Positions 47,454-55,567 of a stretch of DNA of 64,000 bases are shown piece after piece. The stretch comes from Candidatus Dechloromonas phosphorivorans (GTDB lineage Bacteria; Pseudomonadota; Gammaproteobacteria; Burkholderiales; Rhodocyclaceae): the NCBI GenBank assembly GCA_016721185.1, contig JADKIP010000014.1, forward strand, positions 558,001 to 622,000. Direction: 5' to 3'. Within the stretch, counting starts at the first letter, position 1. Each line of letters starts with the position of its first letter. Position numbers and translations under genes: made by a program. The notes beneath the pieces are model-generated. The model searched no databases. It was given only the letters and a program-made list of their open reading frames with translations, and was not told the DNA's origin.

Positions 47454-47859
47454 TCAGCGTACCTCGCTCATGTAGGTGACAAAATCGGCCTTCTCAGCCG
47501 GTGTGCAGGCGCGGCCGATTACCTCTTTGCAGTTGCGGCCAAACCACTTTTCCGCTTTCGCCTGATCGGTAAAGCGCTCGGCATTGGCCACCACCGCCAG
47601 CGGTTTTACTGATTTGCCGGTGATTGCATGCTGGCCGGCATTGAGCGGGCTGTCGGTATGGCAACTGGTGCAGGCCGGCATCTTGTCGTTATTGCTGAAA
47701 CGCTGACGGAAAAGCGCCTCACCACGTTTGCCGGCAGGCGTAAAACCGGCTTGCAGGGCAGTCGCCTCGGCGGCGTAAATCTGGCGTATCTGTTGCGGCG
47801 TTTCGGCATGGCTGGCGAAACTGGCCAGCAGCAGGCACAGGGCGAGGGAGGGCTTGCAT
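47454..47859 (-). CDS. SHP-type monoheme cytochrome c (DUF1924), frame break at the start
   Basis: AAGGAGAACAACG precedes an ATG at 47859, but the coding frame for KPSLALCLLLASFASHA|ET (signal peptide) is displaced one base from it: ATGC-AAG instead of ATG-AAG. Removing one base gives 134 aa with IRQIYAAEATALQAG, heme site MPACTSCHTDSPLNAG and WFGRNCKEVIGRACTPAEKA, as in Sphaeroides heme protein (DUF1924). SHP binds O2/NO at a high-spin heme. Either a sequence error or a recent mutation; no in-frame start exists otherwise. Confidence 0.8.
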
Positions 47860-47906
47860 CGTTGTTCTCCTTTTTGTCATCATGGAAAGGAGTGTAGAGA
47901 GCGAGT

Positions 47907-47945
47907 CTTAACGGGGGATTAGGCCAAACTTAAGGCGGGGTTAAC
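47907..47945. promoter_or_regulatory. four phased PmrA/QseB half-sites before the SHP operon
   Basis: Half-sites CTTAAC (47907), ATTAGG (47918), CTTAAG (47929) and GTTAAC (47940) are each exactly 11 bp apart (6-bp site plus 5-bp spacer). This is one helical turn per half-site, so a regulator array would lie on one DNA face. Located 48-86 nt upstream of the SHP start and between it and the symporter gene. Confidence 0.65.
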
Positions 47946-47963
47946 AACAAAGCGGCTTCAATA

Positions 47964-48062
47964 ATGAAAGTTGCTGAATTGGTGCAGGGCAGTTATGCCC
48001 ATATTTTTCAGCTTCCTGATAATCTGACGCTCCGCGCCCAGTTTCCGTCAGAGGTTATCTAG
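47964..48062 (+). CDS. 32-aa ORF upstream of the symporter
   Basis: MKVAELVQGSYAHIFQLPDN ... FPSEVI, ATG 47964 to TAG 48062. No good ribosome site (AATA before the ATG) and no family; it may be a gene remnant or a leader ORF for the symporter gene. Confidence 0.25.
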   Translation: MKVAELVQGSYAHIFQLPDNLTLRAQFPSEVI

Positions 48063-48077
48063 TCATTTTATGAATTC

Positions 48078-50347
48078 ATGGGTATTCAATTGACGAAGCT
48101 CAGAAGTACTACCTGTATTACACAGGCAGTTTCCTGTTTTTCATTCTTGCCTTGGCCGTGCTTGAACAGCATGGCATGCCACCGCGCTGGATAGGCTACG
48201 CCTTTCTGTTTTTCACCATCTCGATGTATGCCGCCATCGGCATTGCCAGCCGCACGTCGGATGTTTCGGAATACTACGTTGCCGGTCGCCGCGTCCCGGC
48301 TTTCTTCAACGGCATGGCCACCGGGGCGGACTGGATGAGTGCCGCCTCTTTTATGGGGCTGGCCGGTACCTTGTATTTGTCGGGTTTCCAGGGGTTGGCC
48401 TACGTGATTGGCTGGACCGGCGGTTTTGTATTAGTGGCGCTGTTGCTTGCGCCATACCTCCGGCGTTTCGGTCAATACACCATTCCGGATTTCCTCGGGG
48501 CGCGTTATGGCGGTAACGCAATTCGCCTGGTCGCTGTCGGCGCGGCGATTCTGGCTTCGTTTGTTTATGTCGTCGCGCAGATTTACGGCGTCGGCGTGAT
48601 CACCAGTCGCTTTGTCAGCCTGCAGTTCGAGATCGGCGTATTTGTCGGGCTGGCCGGGATTCTGGTTTGCTCATTCCTTGGCGGCATGCGCGCCGTGACC
48701 TGGACGCAGGTGGCGCAGTACGTCATTCTGATTGTTGCCTACGTAACGCCGGTCGCCATTCTCTCTTACAAAGTAACGGGCAATCCGGTGCCGCAGGCGG
48801 TCTATGGGCGGGTGATCCAGGAGATCAACCAGTTGGAAAACCGTCTGTTTGATGACCCGGTTGAACTTGAGGTTCGCCAACTGTATCGGGAGCGTGCCGA
48901 TCTTTACGCCCAGAAGATCATGCAATTGCCGCATTCGCTGACTCATGAGCGCGAACAGCTATCGACCGACATCAACCAGCTCAAATCCAGCGATGCGCAA
49001 ATGAAGGACATCGTCGTGCTTGAGCGCAAACGACGCGACTTGCCGCTGGATGCTGATCAGGCCCGAGTCCGTTGGGAAAATGCGATGTTTTTGGCGGTAG
49101 ACCGCAGCAAACCTCCGATTCACCACACCGAGGCATTTCCGGCAACGAGGCGGAGCAGGAGTCACTTCGGATCAATTTCCTGGCGCTTATTTTCTGCCTG
49201 ACCGTGGGTACTGCCGCCTTGCCCCACCTGCTGATTCGTTACTACACCACGCCTACTGTCAGCCAGGCCCGAGACTCCGGTTTTTTTGGTCGTTGCTGTT
49301 TATTTTGCTGCTTTACATCACCGCCCCAGCCTACGCCGTATTCGCTAAATATGAAGTCCTGACCCATCTCGCCGAAATGCCCATCGCCAAGCTGCCGAGC
49401 TGGGTTGCGGCATGGACAAAAATCGGGCTGATCAGTATCGAGGATATCAATCTCGACGGCATATTGCAGTTGGCCGAGCTATCGATGAACCCTGACGTGA
49501 TCGTCCTCGCTACCCCGGAAATTGCCGGTATGCCTTATGTCGTCTCCGGGCTGGTCGCGGCAGGTGCGCTCGCCGCCGCATTGTCAACTGCAGACGGTCT
49601 TCTGTTGACGATTACCGGCACGCTCTCCCACGACGTTTATTACCGGATATTTCGCCCGGGTGCATCGACACAACTGCGCCTCGTTATTTCCAAATCGCTC
49701 TTGCTGGTCGTTGCGGTGCTTGCCGCAACCGTCGCTGCGCAAAGCCGGGAACCATTCTCTCGATGGTTGCCTGGGCATTCTCGATTGCTGGTTCAGCCTT
49801 CTTTCCGGCCCTCGTTCTCGGTATTTTCTGGCGCCGAGCAACGCGCACCGGCGCACTGGTTGGCATGCTGGTTGGCATGTTTCTCACCATTTACTACATT
49901 GTACGAGTCGAGTTCGGCAGCATTCCCTGGCTGGGTATCTCTGGATTGAGCATGGAGCCTTGGTTTCAGGTTCAATCGACATCCGCCGGCGTTTTCGGCA
50001 TATCCGCCGGCTTCCTGACCACGATTGTGGTGAGTCTGGTCACAAAACCTTATCTGGCGGCAGAAAAGTTTCTCAACGCCATCCGCGGCGACAGGAGTGG
50101 GCTCAAGAGCGTCACTTATTGGCGCAAGACCCAATATCTGACAATCAGCCTGCTCGCTTTCTGGTTCGTAATTACCTTTGTGATGAACTGGCATGCCCGA
50201 AGCTTGAACGAGATCGTTATTTTCGGCTTTCCGCTGGCTTTTTTCATGGGCGCCCAAGGCATTCTCGTGATCTATCTGGCAATTATCTGGTTCTATAACC
50301 ACCGAATGCGCAAACTGGATGCTCAGTTTGGTATTGAAAACGAGTAG
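48078..50347 (+). pseudogene. Na+/solute symporter (SSS family, VC_2705 type), several frame breaks
   Basis: Four consecutive frames cover one protein: 48152-49135 (AFLFFTISMYAAIGIASRTS, VSEYYVAGRRVPAFFNGMAT, ASFMGLAGTLYLSGF), 49140-49280 (NEAEQESLRINFLALIFCLT; LPHLLIRYYTTP), 49285-49745 (LLYITAPAYAVFAKYEVL; LAAALSTADGLLLTITGTLS) and 49755-50347 (TILSMVAWAFSIAGSAFFPA to FGIENE). Each step fits loss of one base in a short run: C near 49140, T in the T7 run near 49280, A near 49752. A further loss near 48090 would join the start ATG at 48078. Family transports acetate or another small acid with Na+. Could be sequence error rather than decay. Confidence 0.8.
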
Positions 50348-50398
50348 TCGGCCGCATGCTGTTGTTTCTGATTGGCGCGCTGCGTGCCATTTGTTGAA

Positions 50399-50626
50399 AT
50401 GCTCGGTCTCTGCTGCCTCGCCCAAGGTTTTCTCTATTTGCTGATCGGGCAGAAGCGAGCGAGCAATCCAATCTATCAGCTCTTCGCCCTCATCACCCAA
50501 GCCCCACGGCGCCTAGTTGCCTTCCTGCTCCCTACCGGCAGCAGCCCCATAAGCATCGGTGTGGCCTGCTTTGCCATTCTGTTTTTACTCTGGGCTGGAC
50601 TGGCTGCAATGCGAAAGTTTGTTTGA
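50399..50626 (+). CDS. small two-helix membrane protein after the symporter
   Basis: 75 aa from ATG 50399; a GTG at 50384 or TTG at 50372 would extend it. Helix 1 MLGLCCLAQGFLYLLIG, loop with KRASNPIYQLFALITQAPRR, helix 2 ISIGVACFAILFLLWAGLAA. Probably inner membrane; follows the symporter by about 50 nt. Unknown function. Confidence 0.6.
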   Translation: MLGLCCLAQGFLYLLIGQKRASNPIYQLFALITQAPRRLVAFLLPTGSSPISIGVACFAILFLLWAGLAAMRKFV

Positions 50627-50661
50627 CCACTTCCGCGCTTCTGCTACAATGCGCGCCTCTT

Positions 50662-50752
50662 GGAGCGGTGGATGAGTGGTTTAAGTCGCACGCCTGGAAA
50701 GCGTGTGTGGGATAACATCCCACCGCGGGTTCGAATCCCGCCTGCTCCGCCA
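50662..50752 (+). tRNA. tRNA-Ser (GGA)
   Basis: 91 nt with a long variable arm and encoded CCA; anticodon GGA in CCTGGAAAGC, T loop GGTTCGAATCC. Followed at once by a terminator and then phage-derived sequence. Confidence 0.96.
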
Positions 50753-50766
50753 AGAACACTGTAAAC

Positions 50767-50790
50767 AAGCGCCTTTCGGGGCGCTTTTTT
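50767..50790 (+). terminator. tRNA-Ser terminator
   Basis: 7-bp stem AAGCGCC/GGCGCTT with a 6-nt loop and a T6 run. Confidence 0.9.
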
Positions 50791-50861
50791 ATTGCACCCA
50801 TCAATACACCCATCGATTCTAAGTGTGATAGTGGGTAATATCTCGTAACAGGCAGTAAACG

Positions 50862-50884
50862 AAAAACCCGGCATTAAGCCGGGT
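50862..50884 (-). terminator. terminator of the phage tail fragment
   Basis: Stem ACCCGGC/GCCGGGT, 5-nt loop, followed on the minus strand by TTTTT. Confidence 0.85.
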
Positions 50885-50908
50885 CCGTTGGTCTGCAATG
50901 TACAGCCA

Positions 50909-51333
50909 TCAACCGACAATATGTTTGATGGCTGTACGGTTGGCCCTGATCACATTGATAATCGCCCGCTCACCTTCCTGGGTCGACAATCCCTCACTGA
51001 TAACGCTTGCACTGTCGATCATGTTCATGATCTTCACATTACTTTGAACAGTCGGAGAGGCTGCAGGCATGTTCCCGCCCCCGTTCAAAATGTTTCGCGG
51101 GTCATCTGTTCGCAATACTTCCTCATTCTTCTGCAGAATAGCCGGGTACTCATTTGGAGATAGGCCAGCAATCCCGCCCGTGTGATATTTGGGGGCACCC
51201 ATGAACATGAACGGTGATACTTGGCGAACAGGCCCACTCCCAGCACCGACTAAGCCTCCCTCATGTTTGACCAGGCCGCCAATCAGGCCCGATACCGAAT
51301 CCCCCCAGCCGCTGTTGAGGTCAGTTGCAAATG
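50909..51333 (-). pseudogene. C-terminal piece of a phage tail tape-measure protein
   Basis: The open frame enters from the IS boundary as FATDLNSGWGDSVSGLIGGL, LVKHEGGLVGAGSGP and continues through FMGAPKYHTGGIAGLSPNEY, PAILQKNEEVLRTDDPRNIL to KHIVG. The YHTGGIAGL...NE.PAIL.K.EEVL block is typical of the tape-measure C terminus of tailed phages. The rest was lost or displaced by the IS3 element at 51335. A prophage remnant beside tRNA-Ser. Confidence 0.8.
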
Positions 51334-51348
51334 GTAGAGTCCAACGGT

Positions 51349-52224
51349 TTAAGCGTCTATCTGTTTTTCATAATGCTGTTGCATAAACGCGGCAGGCGAC
51401 AGATAGCCAAGGCGGGCCTGCTTGCGGATTCTGTTATAGAAAATTTCGATGTACTCGGTGATTTCAAGCTTGGCATCAGCACGGGTGGCGAAACGACGGT
51501 GGTGGACCAGTTCGTTTTTGAGTGACCCCCAGTAACTTTCCATCGGCGCGTTATCCCAGCAATTTCCTTTGCGACTCATAGAAACCTGCATGCCGAACTG
51601 GCGCAGTAATCGCTGGTAGGCATGCGAGCAATATTGGCTTCCACGGTCAGAATGGTGGACCAGCCCTTTTTCCGGGCGCCTGGCGGCAACGGCCCGAAAG
51701 AGCGCCTGCATCACAAGATTTTGCGTCATCCGCTCATCAAGGGCATAGCCGACCAGTTCCCCATTGAACAAGTCTTTGATGCCAGCCAGGAAAAGCCAGC
51801 CCTCGTCGGTTGCGATGTACGTTATGTCGGTCACCCAGGCACGGTTTGGCGCCGATACCGCAAATTGCCGGTCGAGTAGATTCGACGCGAGCGGCAGGTT
51901 GTGGCGGGAGTCTGTAGTCACCCTGAATTTCCGTTTCTGCCGACAACGCAGTCCCAATTCGCGGCGAATTCGTTTGATGCGGTCAACGCCGGCATGGATG
52001 CCGTGATCGGCCAATTCTGCTTGTAGCCGCTCCGGGCCATAGGTCTGCCTCGTCCGATCATGAGCCAGCTTGATTTCAATCGACAAGCGCGCATTCTCCT
52101 GGGTTCGTGGTGATGGCAGTCGGCGACGCCAAGCGTAATAACCAGCCTCGGAAACCTGAAGCAAACGGCACAGCATCCCCACAGAATACTCTGGTCGCAA
52201 ATGATCAATTCGGTCGTATCTCAC
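51349..52224 (-). CDS. IS3 transposase OrfB (integrase domain)
   Basis: 291 aa. rve-type core with the DDE triad: Asp in APNRAWVTDITYIATDEGWL, Asp in LVHHSDRGSQYCSHAYQ, Glu in NAPMESYWGSLKNELVH. Overlaps orfA by 4 nt; an A7 run (52254-52260) just upstream is the expected -1 slippage site for the OrfAB fusion. Confidence 0.92.
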   Translation of the reverse strand: MRYDRIDHLRPEYSVGMLCRLLQVSEAGYYAWRRRLPSPRTQENARLSIEIKLAHDRTRQTYGPERLQAELADHGIHAGVDRIKRIRRELGLRCRQKRKFRVTTDSRHNLPLASNLLDRQFAVSAPNRAWVTDITYIATDEGWLFLAGIKDLFNGELVGYALDERMTQNLVMQALFRAVAARRPEKGLVHHSDRGSQYCSHAYQRLLRQFGMQVSMSRKGNCWDNAPMESYWGSLKNELVHHRRFATRADAKLEITEYIEIFYNRIRKQARLGYLSPAAFMQQHYEKQIDA

Positions 52225-52529
52225 CGCGACTCCTTCGCGAAATACGCCGCAAATTTTTTTAACAGGTCGCGCTCCTGTTTCACCTCAGCCAGTTCCTTGC
52301 GTAGCTTGGCCAATTCGACTTCTTGCTCACATGGGAGCTTTTGACCTTTGCCAACCTCTGCCAATTGTCCTTTCTTGGCGGCTCGTACCCAGTTGCCAAG
52401 ACTACTCTTCGGTATCGACAGTTGCTTCGCCGCTCGATCAACAGACAGGCTACTCTTCTCAACCAGCTTGACCGCTTCCGCACGAAATTCCGGTGAGTAC
52501 AAACCCTTGGGTGTTCGTTCCATCTTCAT
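52221..52529 (-). CDS. IS3 transposase OrfA
   Basis: 102 aa. Helix-turn-helix (YSPEFRAEAVKLVEKSSLSV, LSIPKSSLGNWVRAA) and a C-terminal leucine zipper (ELAKLRKELAEVKQERDLLK). Binds the element ends and dimerises with OrfB. Confidence 0.92.
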   Translation of the reverse strand: MKMERTPKGLYSPEFRAEAVKLVEKSSLSVDRAAKQLSIPKSSLGNWVRAAKKGQLAEVGKGQKLPCEQEVELAKLRKELAEVKQERDLLKKFAAYFAKESR

Positions 52530-52623
52530 CCTCCAGACCGTAAATTACACGATCCGTTGGACTCCACTATTTCCAGCCTACCTCACTGTAAACCTTTGCT
52601 GTTGATATTTTGACTCCTCAGTT

Positions 52624-54528
52624 TTAGCGACGGGCTAAAGCCCTCGCTACAAAGTCCTTTGGCACCTTCGTTTTCGGTACCGGTATATCAAACCAGGTTC
52701 GTACATTTGCATCAAGTCCAATGCCGTACATATAGTTGTACAGCGCCTTGTTCAGCCCCTGACCAAGTGCCTCATGGTCTACGCCGGTTGGATCGATAAA
52801 CTCCACATCATTATTTGCAAAACCACCCAGTGGCAAGGGTTTGAGAGTGATGCCGTACTCTTCTGGATTTCTGCCAACTGGTGAATGAACGGTACAGGCG
52901 AACCGGTGGAAGTAACCAGATTGAATGCATCCCTCAAGGAAAAGTTGCCTTACATATTCCAGCGAATCGACTGTATCGGATAGGCCTTGCGTCGGGAAGC
53001 CGTACATCAGGTAGGCATGGACGAGAATGCCGGCATCGCTGAAGGCGCGGGTGACGCGGGCGACCTGGTCGACTGACACGCCTTTTTTCATCAGCTTGAG
53101 CAGACGATCCGAGGCGACTTCCAGACCGCCGGAAATGGCGATGCAGCCGCTATCAGCCAACTGGTTGCATAACTCCGGCGTGAATGATTTTTCGAAGCGG
53201 ATGTTGCCCCACCACGAAATCGCCCGGTTGCGTTTTTGCAGTTCGTCGGCCAGCGATTTGAGCGCCTTCGGGGGCGCCGCTTCGTCGACGAAATGGAAGC
53301 CGGTCTGGCCGGTTTCGGCGATGATTTCCTCGATGCGGTCGACCAGCAATTCGGCCGGGGCGCCGTCATAGCGGCCTATGTAATCGAGGCTGACATCGCA
53401 GAAGCTGCACTTTTTCCAGTAGCAGCCGTGCGCCACGGTGAGCTTGTTCCAGCGCCCGTCCGACCACAGCCGGTGCATCGGATTCAGCATGTCGAGCAGC
53501 GACAGATACTGGTCGAGCGGCAGGCCGTCCCAGGTCGGCGTGCCGACTTCGGCGAACGGCACATCCGGCTCACGGTTGTTGAAATAACGGACAGCGCCAT
53601 CGACGCGAGTGAATGTGCGGACCAGATTGAGCCGTGGCCGCTTGCCGTCGAGATGTTCGAGCAAGGCAAGAATGGGCTGCTCGCCGTCATCCAGCATGAC
53701 GTAGTCGAAATAATCGAAAACCCGTGCTTCCTTAAGCTCGCGCAATTCGGTATTGACATAGCCGCCGCCCAGCGCGATGACGATGGACGGGTCGTAGGCC
53801 TTGATGGTCTGCGCGATGCGGAAGGCGGCATAGACGGAACCGGGGAAGGGCACCGAAATCAGGAGCAGGTTGGGCTTGCTGCGGTCGACGGCAATTTTGG
53901 TCAAATTTTGCAGCGTGCTATCGACCAACGTCGGCGCTGCGGCGAGCGCCCTCGCCATCGGCTCGAAACTGGCCTGACTTTGCGCCAGCGATTCGGCGTA
54001 GCGGACGAACTCGAAACGCGAATCGACTGCCTCGCGCAGCACATCGGAAACGTCATTCAGATAAAGCGTCGCCAGATGGCGCGCCCGGTCCTGCACACCG
54101 AGCGAGCCAAAGGCCCAGGCCAGCGGGTCGCCGCCTTCTTCGTCGATGAAGACATCGAGCGATTCAAAACGCGGCCCTTCAGGCAGAAAATTGCGGCCGC
54201 AGATGCGATGGCCGATCGACGGGTCGCGGCCCTGCAGGAAGGCGACGGCCGGGGTGATGGTGGCCAGATAACGCTCGAACTGCTCGTCAAAACAACGCAA
54301 GGTAGCCGAACGTTTTTTGGGCGGCATGACTTTCACCCGCTCGTGCATCTCGCGCAAGCCAGCCGGAGAAAACAGTTCCAGCACCAGCTTGAGCGCGATG
54401 TCGTCTTGTGTTGCTTCAATTCCCCGCGATCGCAGAAAGCCGGTCAGATAGGCCGTCGACGGATAGGGCGTGTTGAGTTGCGTCATCGGCGGGATGATGG
54501 AAAGAATGCGGAGCGGGCTGGTCGGCAT
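52624..54528 (-). CDS. B12-binding radical SAM protein
   Basis: 634 aa from ATG 54528; a TTG at 54543 is possible and would overlap the HEPN stop. N-terminal cobalamin-binding-like Rossmann domain (ALGGGYVNTELREL, YFDYVMLDDGEQP), then the radical SAM core with the CxxxCxxC cluster in GCYWKKCSFCDVSLDYIGRY, GLEVASDRLLKLMKKGVSVD and HAYLMYGFPTQGLSDTV. The substrate is unknown; this type often acts in lipid, cofactor or antibiotic-like methylation or rearrangement. Contains one dispersed motif (53877-53889). Confidence 0.9.
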   Translation of the reverse strand: MPTSPLRILSIIPPMTQLNTPYPSTAYLTGFLRSRGIEATQDDIALKLVLELFSPAGLREMHERVKVMPPKKRSATLRCFDEQFERYLATITPAVAFLQGRDPSIGHRICGRNFLPEGPRFESLDVFIDEEGGDPLAWAFGSLGVQDRARHLATLYLNDVSDVLREAVDSRFEFVRYAESLAQSQASFEPMARALAAAPTLVDSTLQNLTKIAVDRSKPNLLLISVPFPGSVYAAFRIAQTIKAYDPSIVIALGGGYVNTELRELKEARVFDYFDYVMLDDGEQPILALLEHLDGKRPRLNLVRTFTRVDGAVRYFNNREPDVPFAEVGTPTWDGLPLDQYLSLLDMLNPMHRLWSDGRWNKLTVAHGCYWKKCSFCDVSLDYIGRYDGAPAELLVDRIEEIIAETGQTGFHFVDEAAPPKALKSLADELQKRNRAISWWGNIRFEKSFTPELCNQLADSGCIAISGGLEVASDRLLKLMKKGVSVDQVARVTRAFSDAGILVHAYLMYGFPTQGLSDTVDSLEYVRQLFLEGCIQSGYFHRFACTVHSPVGRNPEEYGITLKPLPLGGFANNDVEFIDPTGVDHEALGQGLNKALYNYMYGIGLDANVRTWFDIPVPKTKVPKDFVARALARR

Positions 54529-54539
54529 GGTCAGTCGGT

Positions 54540-54940
54540 TCAAGGTTTTTCGAGCTTTTCTGCCAGTACGGCGGTAATTCGCAACAAGTCAGTCAGCAGT
54601 TGCTGGTCAATTTCGATAAAGCCTTCGTACTCTGCCAAGTTGCGGCGTTCATGGCAAAGCGCCAGAACACGCCATTCGGCGGCCGGTAAATCCAGAGTGT
54701 GGGCCAGGCTCTGGAAAACAAGATAACGGGAAAGCCCTTGCTACGCAGGGCTGCGAGGGCTAGCGCGTGGGCTGCGTTGTAGGCGAGGTCGAAACGGCTT
54801 TCCGGTGAAAGGCCGGTCATTTGAGCATCGGCCAGCCGGATTTTCCCGGAGCGCAGGAGGCCGGCGAATTCACGGCGATCGGCGGGTTCGGCTTTCAGGC
54901 TGCCGGTCTTCACCAAGTTAAGCAGATTCTGGTAAGTCAT
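54540..54940 (-). CDS. HEPN-domain toxin-like protein (SAV_6107 type), one-base loss
   Basis: 133 aa if one T is restored at the GGCTTTCCC near 54727. N-terminal half MTYQNLLNLVKTGSLKAEPA, GLSPESRFDLAYNAAHALAL, AALRSKGF; then SRYLVFQSLAHTLDLPAAEW, RVLALCHERRNLAEYEGFIE and LLTDLLRITAVLAEKLEKP. The RRNxxEY element stands where HEPN RNases have R-x4-6-H. Its start overlaps the nucleotidyltransferase gene by 23 nt, the standard MNT-HEPN toxin-antitoxin layout with the antitoxin first. Confidence 0.78.
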
Positions 54941-55523
54941 CCTGGCTACCCAAAACGAAGAGTTTTTCTTGAGACAGCACGCGGCTGGCGAAGGCGTTGC
55001 CCTCGGCCATTTTTTGCGTCAGTTCAGCCGATTTATAAACCGTTGGATTGACCGGGCGACCGAGTCGGGCTTCTGCCTCGGCCAGCACAGCATAGAGATC
55101 CGGGTAGGCCAGTTCATCGGAAATCAACATCAGGTCGATATCGCTGCTCGCGCTGTCTTCACGCCGGGCGATCGAGCCATAGATAAATGCGACCCGGATT
55201 CGTGCGGCGAGCGGCAAGAGCACTTCGCGCAGGACATCGACCAGCCCGAAAGTCTTCAGAACGATGCTGCGCAATTCTTCGAAGATCGGTGCTTCGCGGT
55301 TGGCCTGGAAATGCCGCTGATTGCCGACCCGGCTTTCCTTGAGCAGGCCGGCCGCAGTCAGCCGTTCCAGCTCGCGATGGATGGCGCCGGTCCCAGTTGC
55401 TGCCAGCCGGACAATTTCGTTGGCAAAAAAACTGCGTTCCGGCTGGGCAATAAGCAAGCCGAGAACGCGCTGCTGCGCCTTGAGGAACAAAACGTCCGAG
55501 AGTGAGTGCTTGGTAATTCCCAT
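54918..55523 (-). CDS. MNT nucleotidyltransferase antitoxin fused to a winged helix
   Basis: 201 aa. Residues 10-85 are a winged helix-turn-helix of the ArsR/MarR-like type (SFFANEIVRLAATGTGAIHR, ELERLTAAGLLKESRVGNQR). Residues 95-190 are a minimal nucleotidyltransferase with the catalytic motif FIYGSIARREDSASSDIDLM (GSxxR...SDIDL). In MntA/HepT systems the NTase AMPylates and inactivates the HEPN toxin. Fusion to a DNA-binding domain and the double palindrome over its start codon indicate autoregulation. Confidence 0.88.
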   Translation of the reverse strand: MGITKHSLSDVLFLKAQQRVLGLLIAQPERSFFANEIVRLAATGTGAIHRELERLTAAGLLKESRVGNQRHFQANREAPIFEELRSIVLKTFGLVDVLREVLLPLAARIRVAFIYGSIARREDSASSDIDLMLISDELAYPDLYAVLAEAEARLGRPVNPTVYKSAELTQKMAEGNAFASRVLSQEKLFVLGSQDDLPESA

Positions 55524-55554
55524 ATCGGGAATGTTAATTCCTTATTTGGGAATT
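55516..55554. promoter_or_regulatory. tandem palindromic operators of the MNT-HEPN locus
   Basis: Dyad 1: ATTCCC (55516-55521) N5 GGGAAT (55527-55532), overlapping the start codon. Dyad 2: AATTCC (55536-55541) N6 GGGAATT (55548-55554). The centres are 21 bp apart, two helical turns, so two dimers could bind the same face. Confidence 0.7.
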
Positions 55555-55567
55555 ATCAACGGCATAT

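Larger units (their letters stand above)
51335..52566 (-). mobile_element. IS3-family element, complete
   Basis: 1232 bp; ends TAGAGTCCAACGG (left) and the complement of TGGAGTCCAACGG (right). Carries orfA and orfB in the overlapping arrangement. No clear target duplication was found. Confidence 0.85.

Noticed and set aside
53236..54726. Long plus-strand open frame (496 codons) opposite the radical SAM gene
   Set aside because: Antisense shadow in GC-rich sequence; composition is Arg/Gly/Asp-rich with no domain, while the minus-strand frame has all radical SAM motifs.
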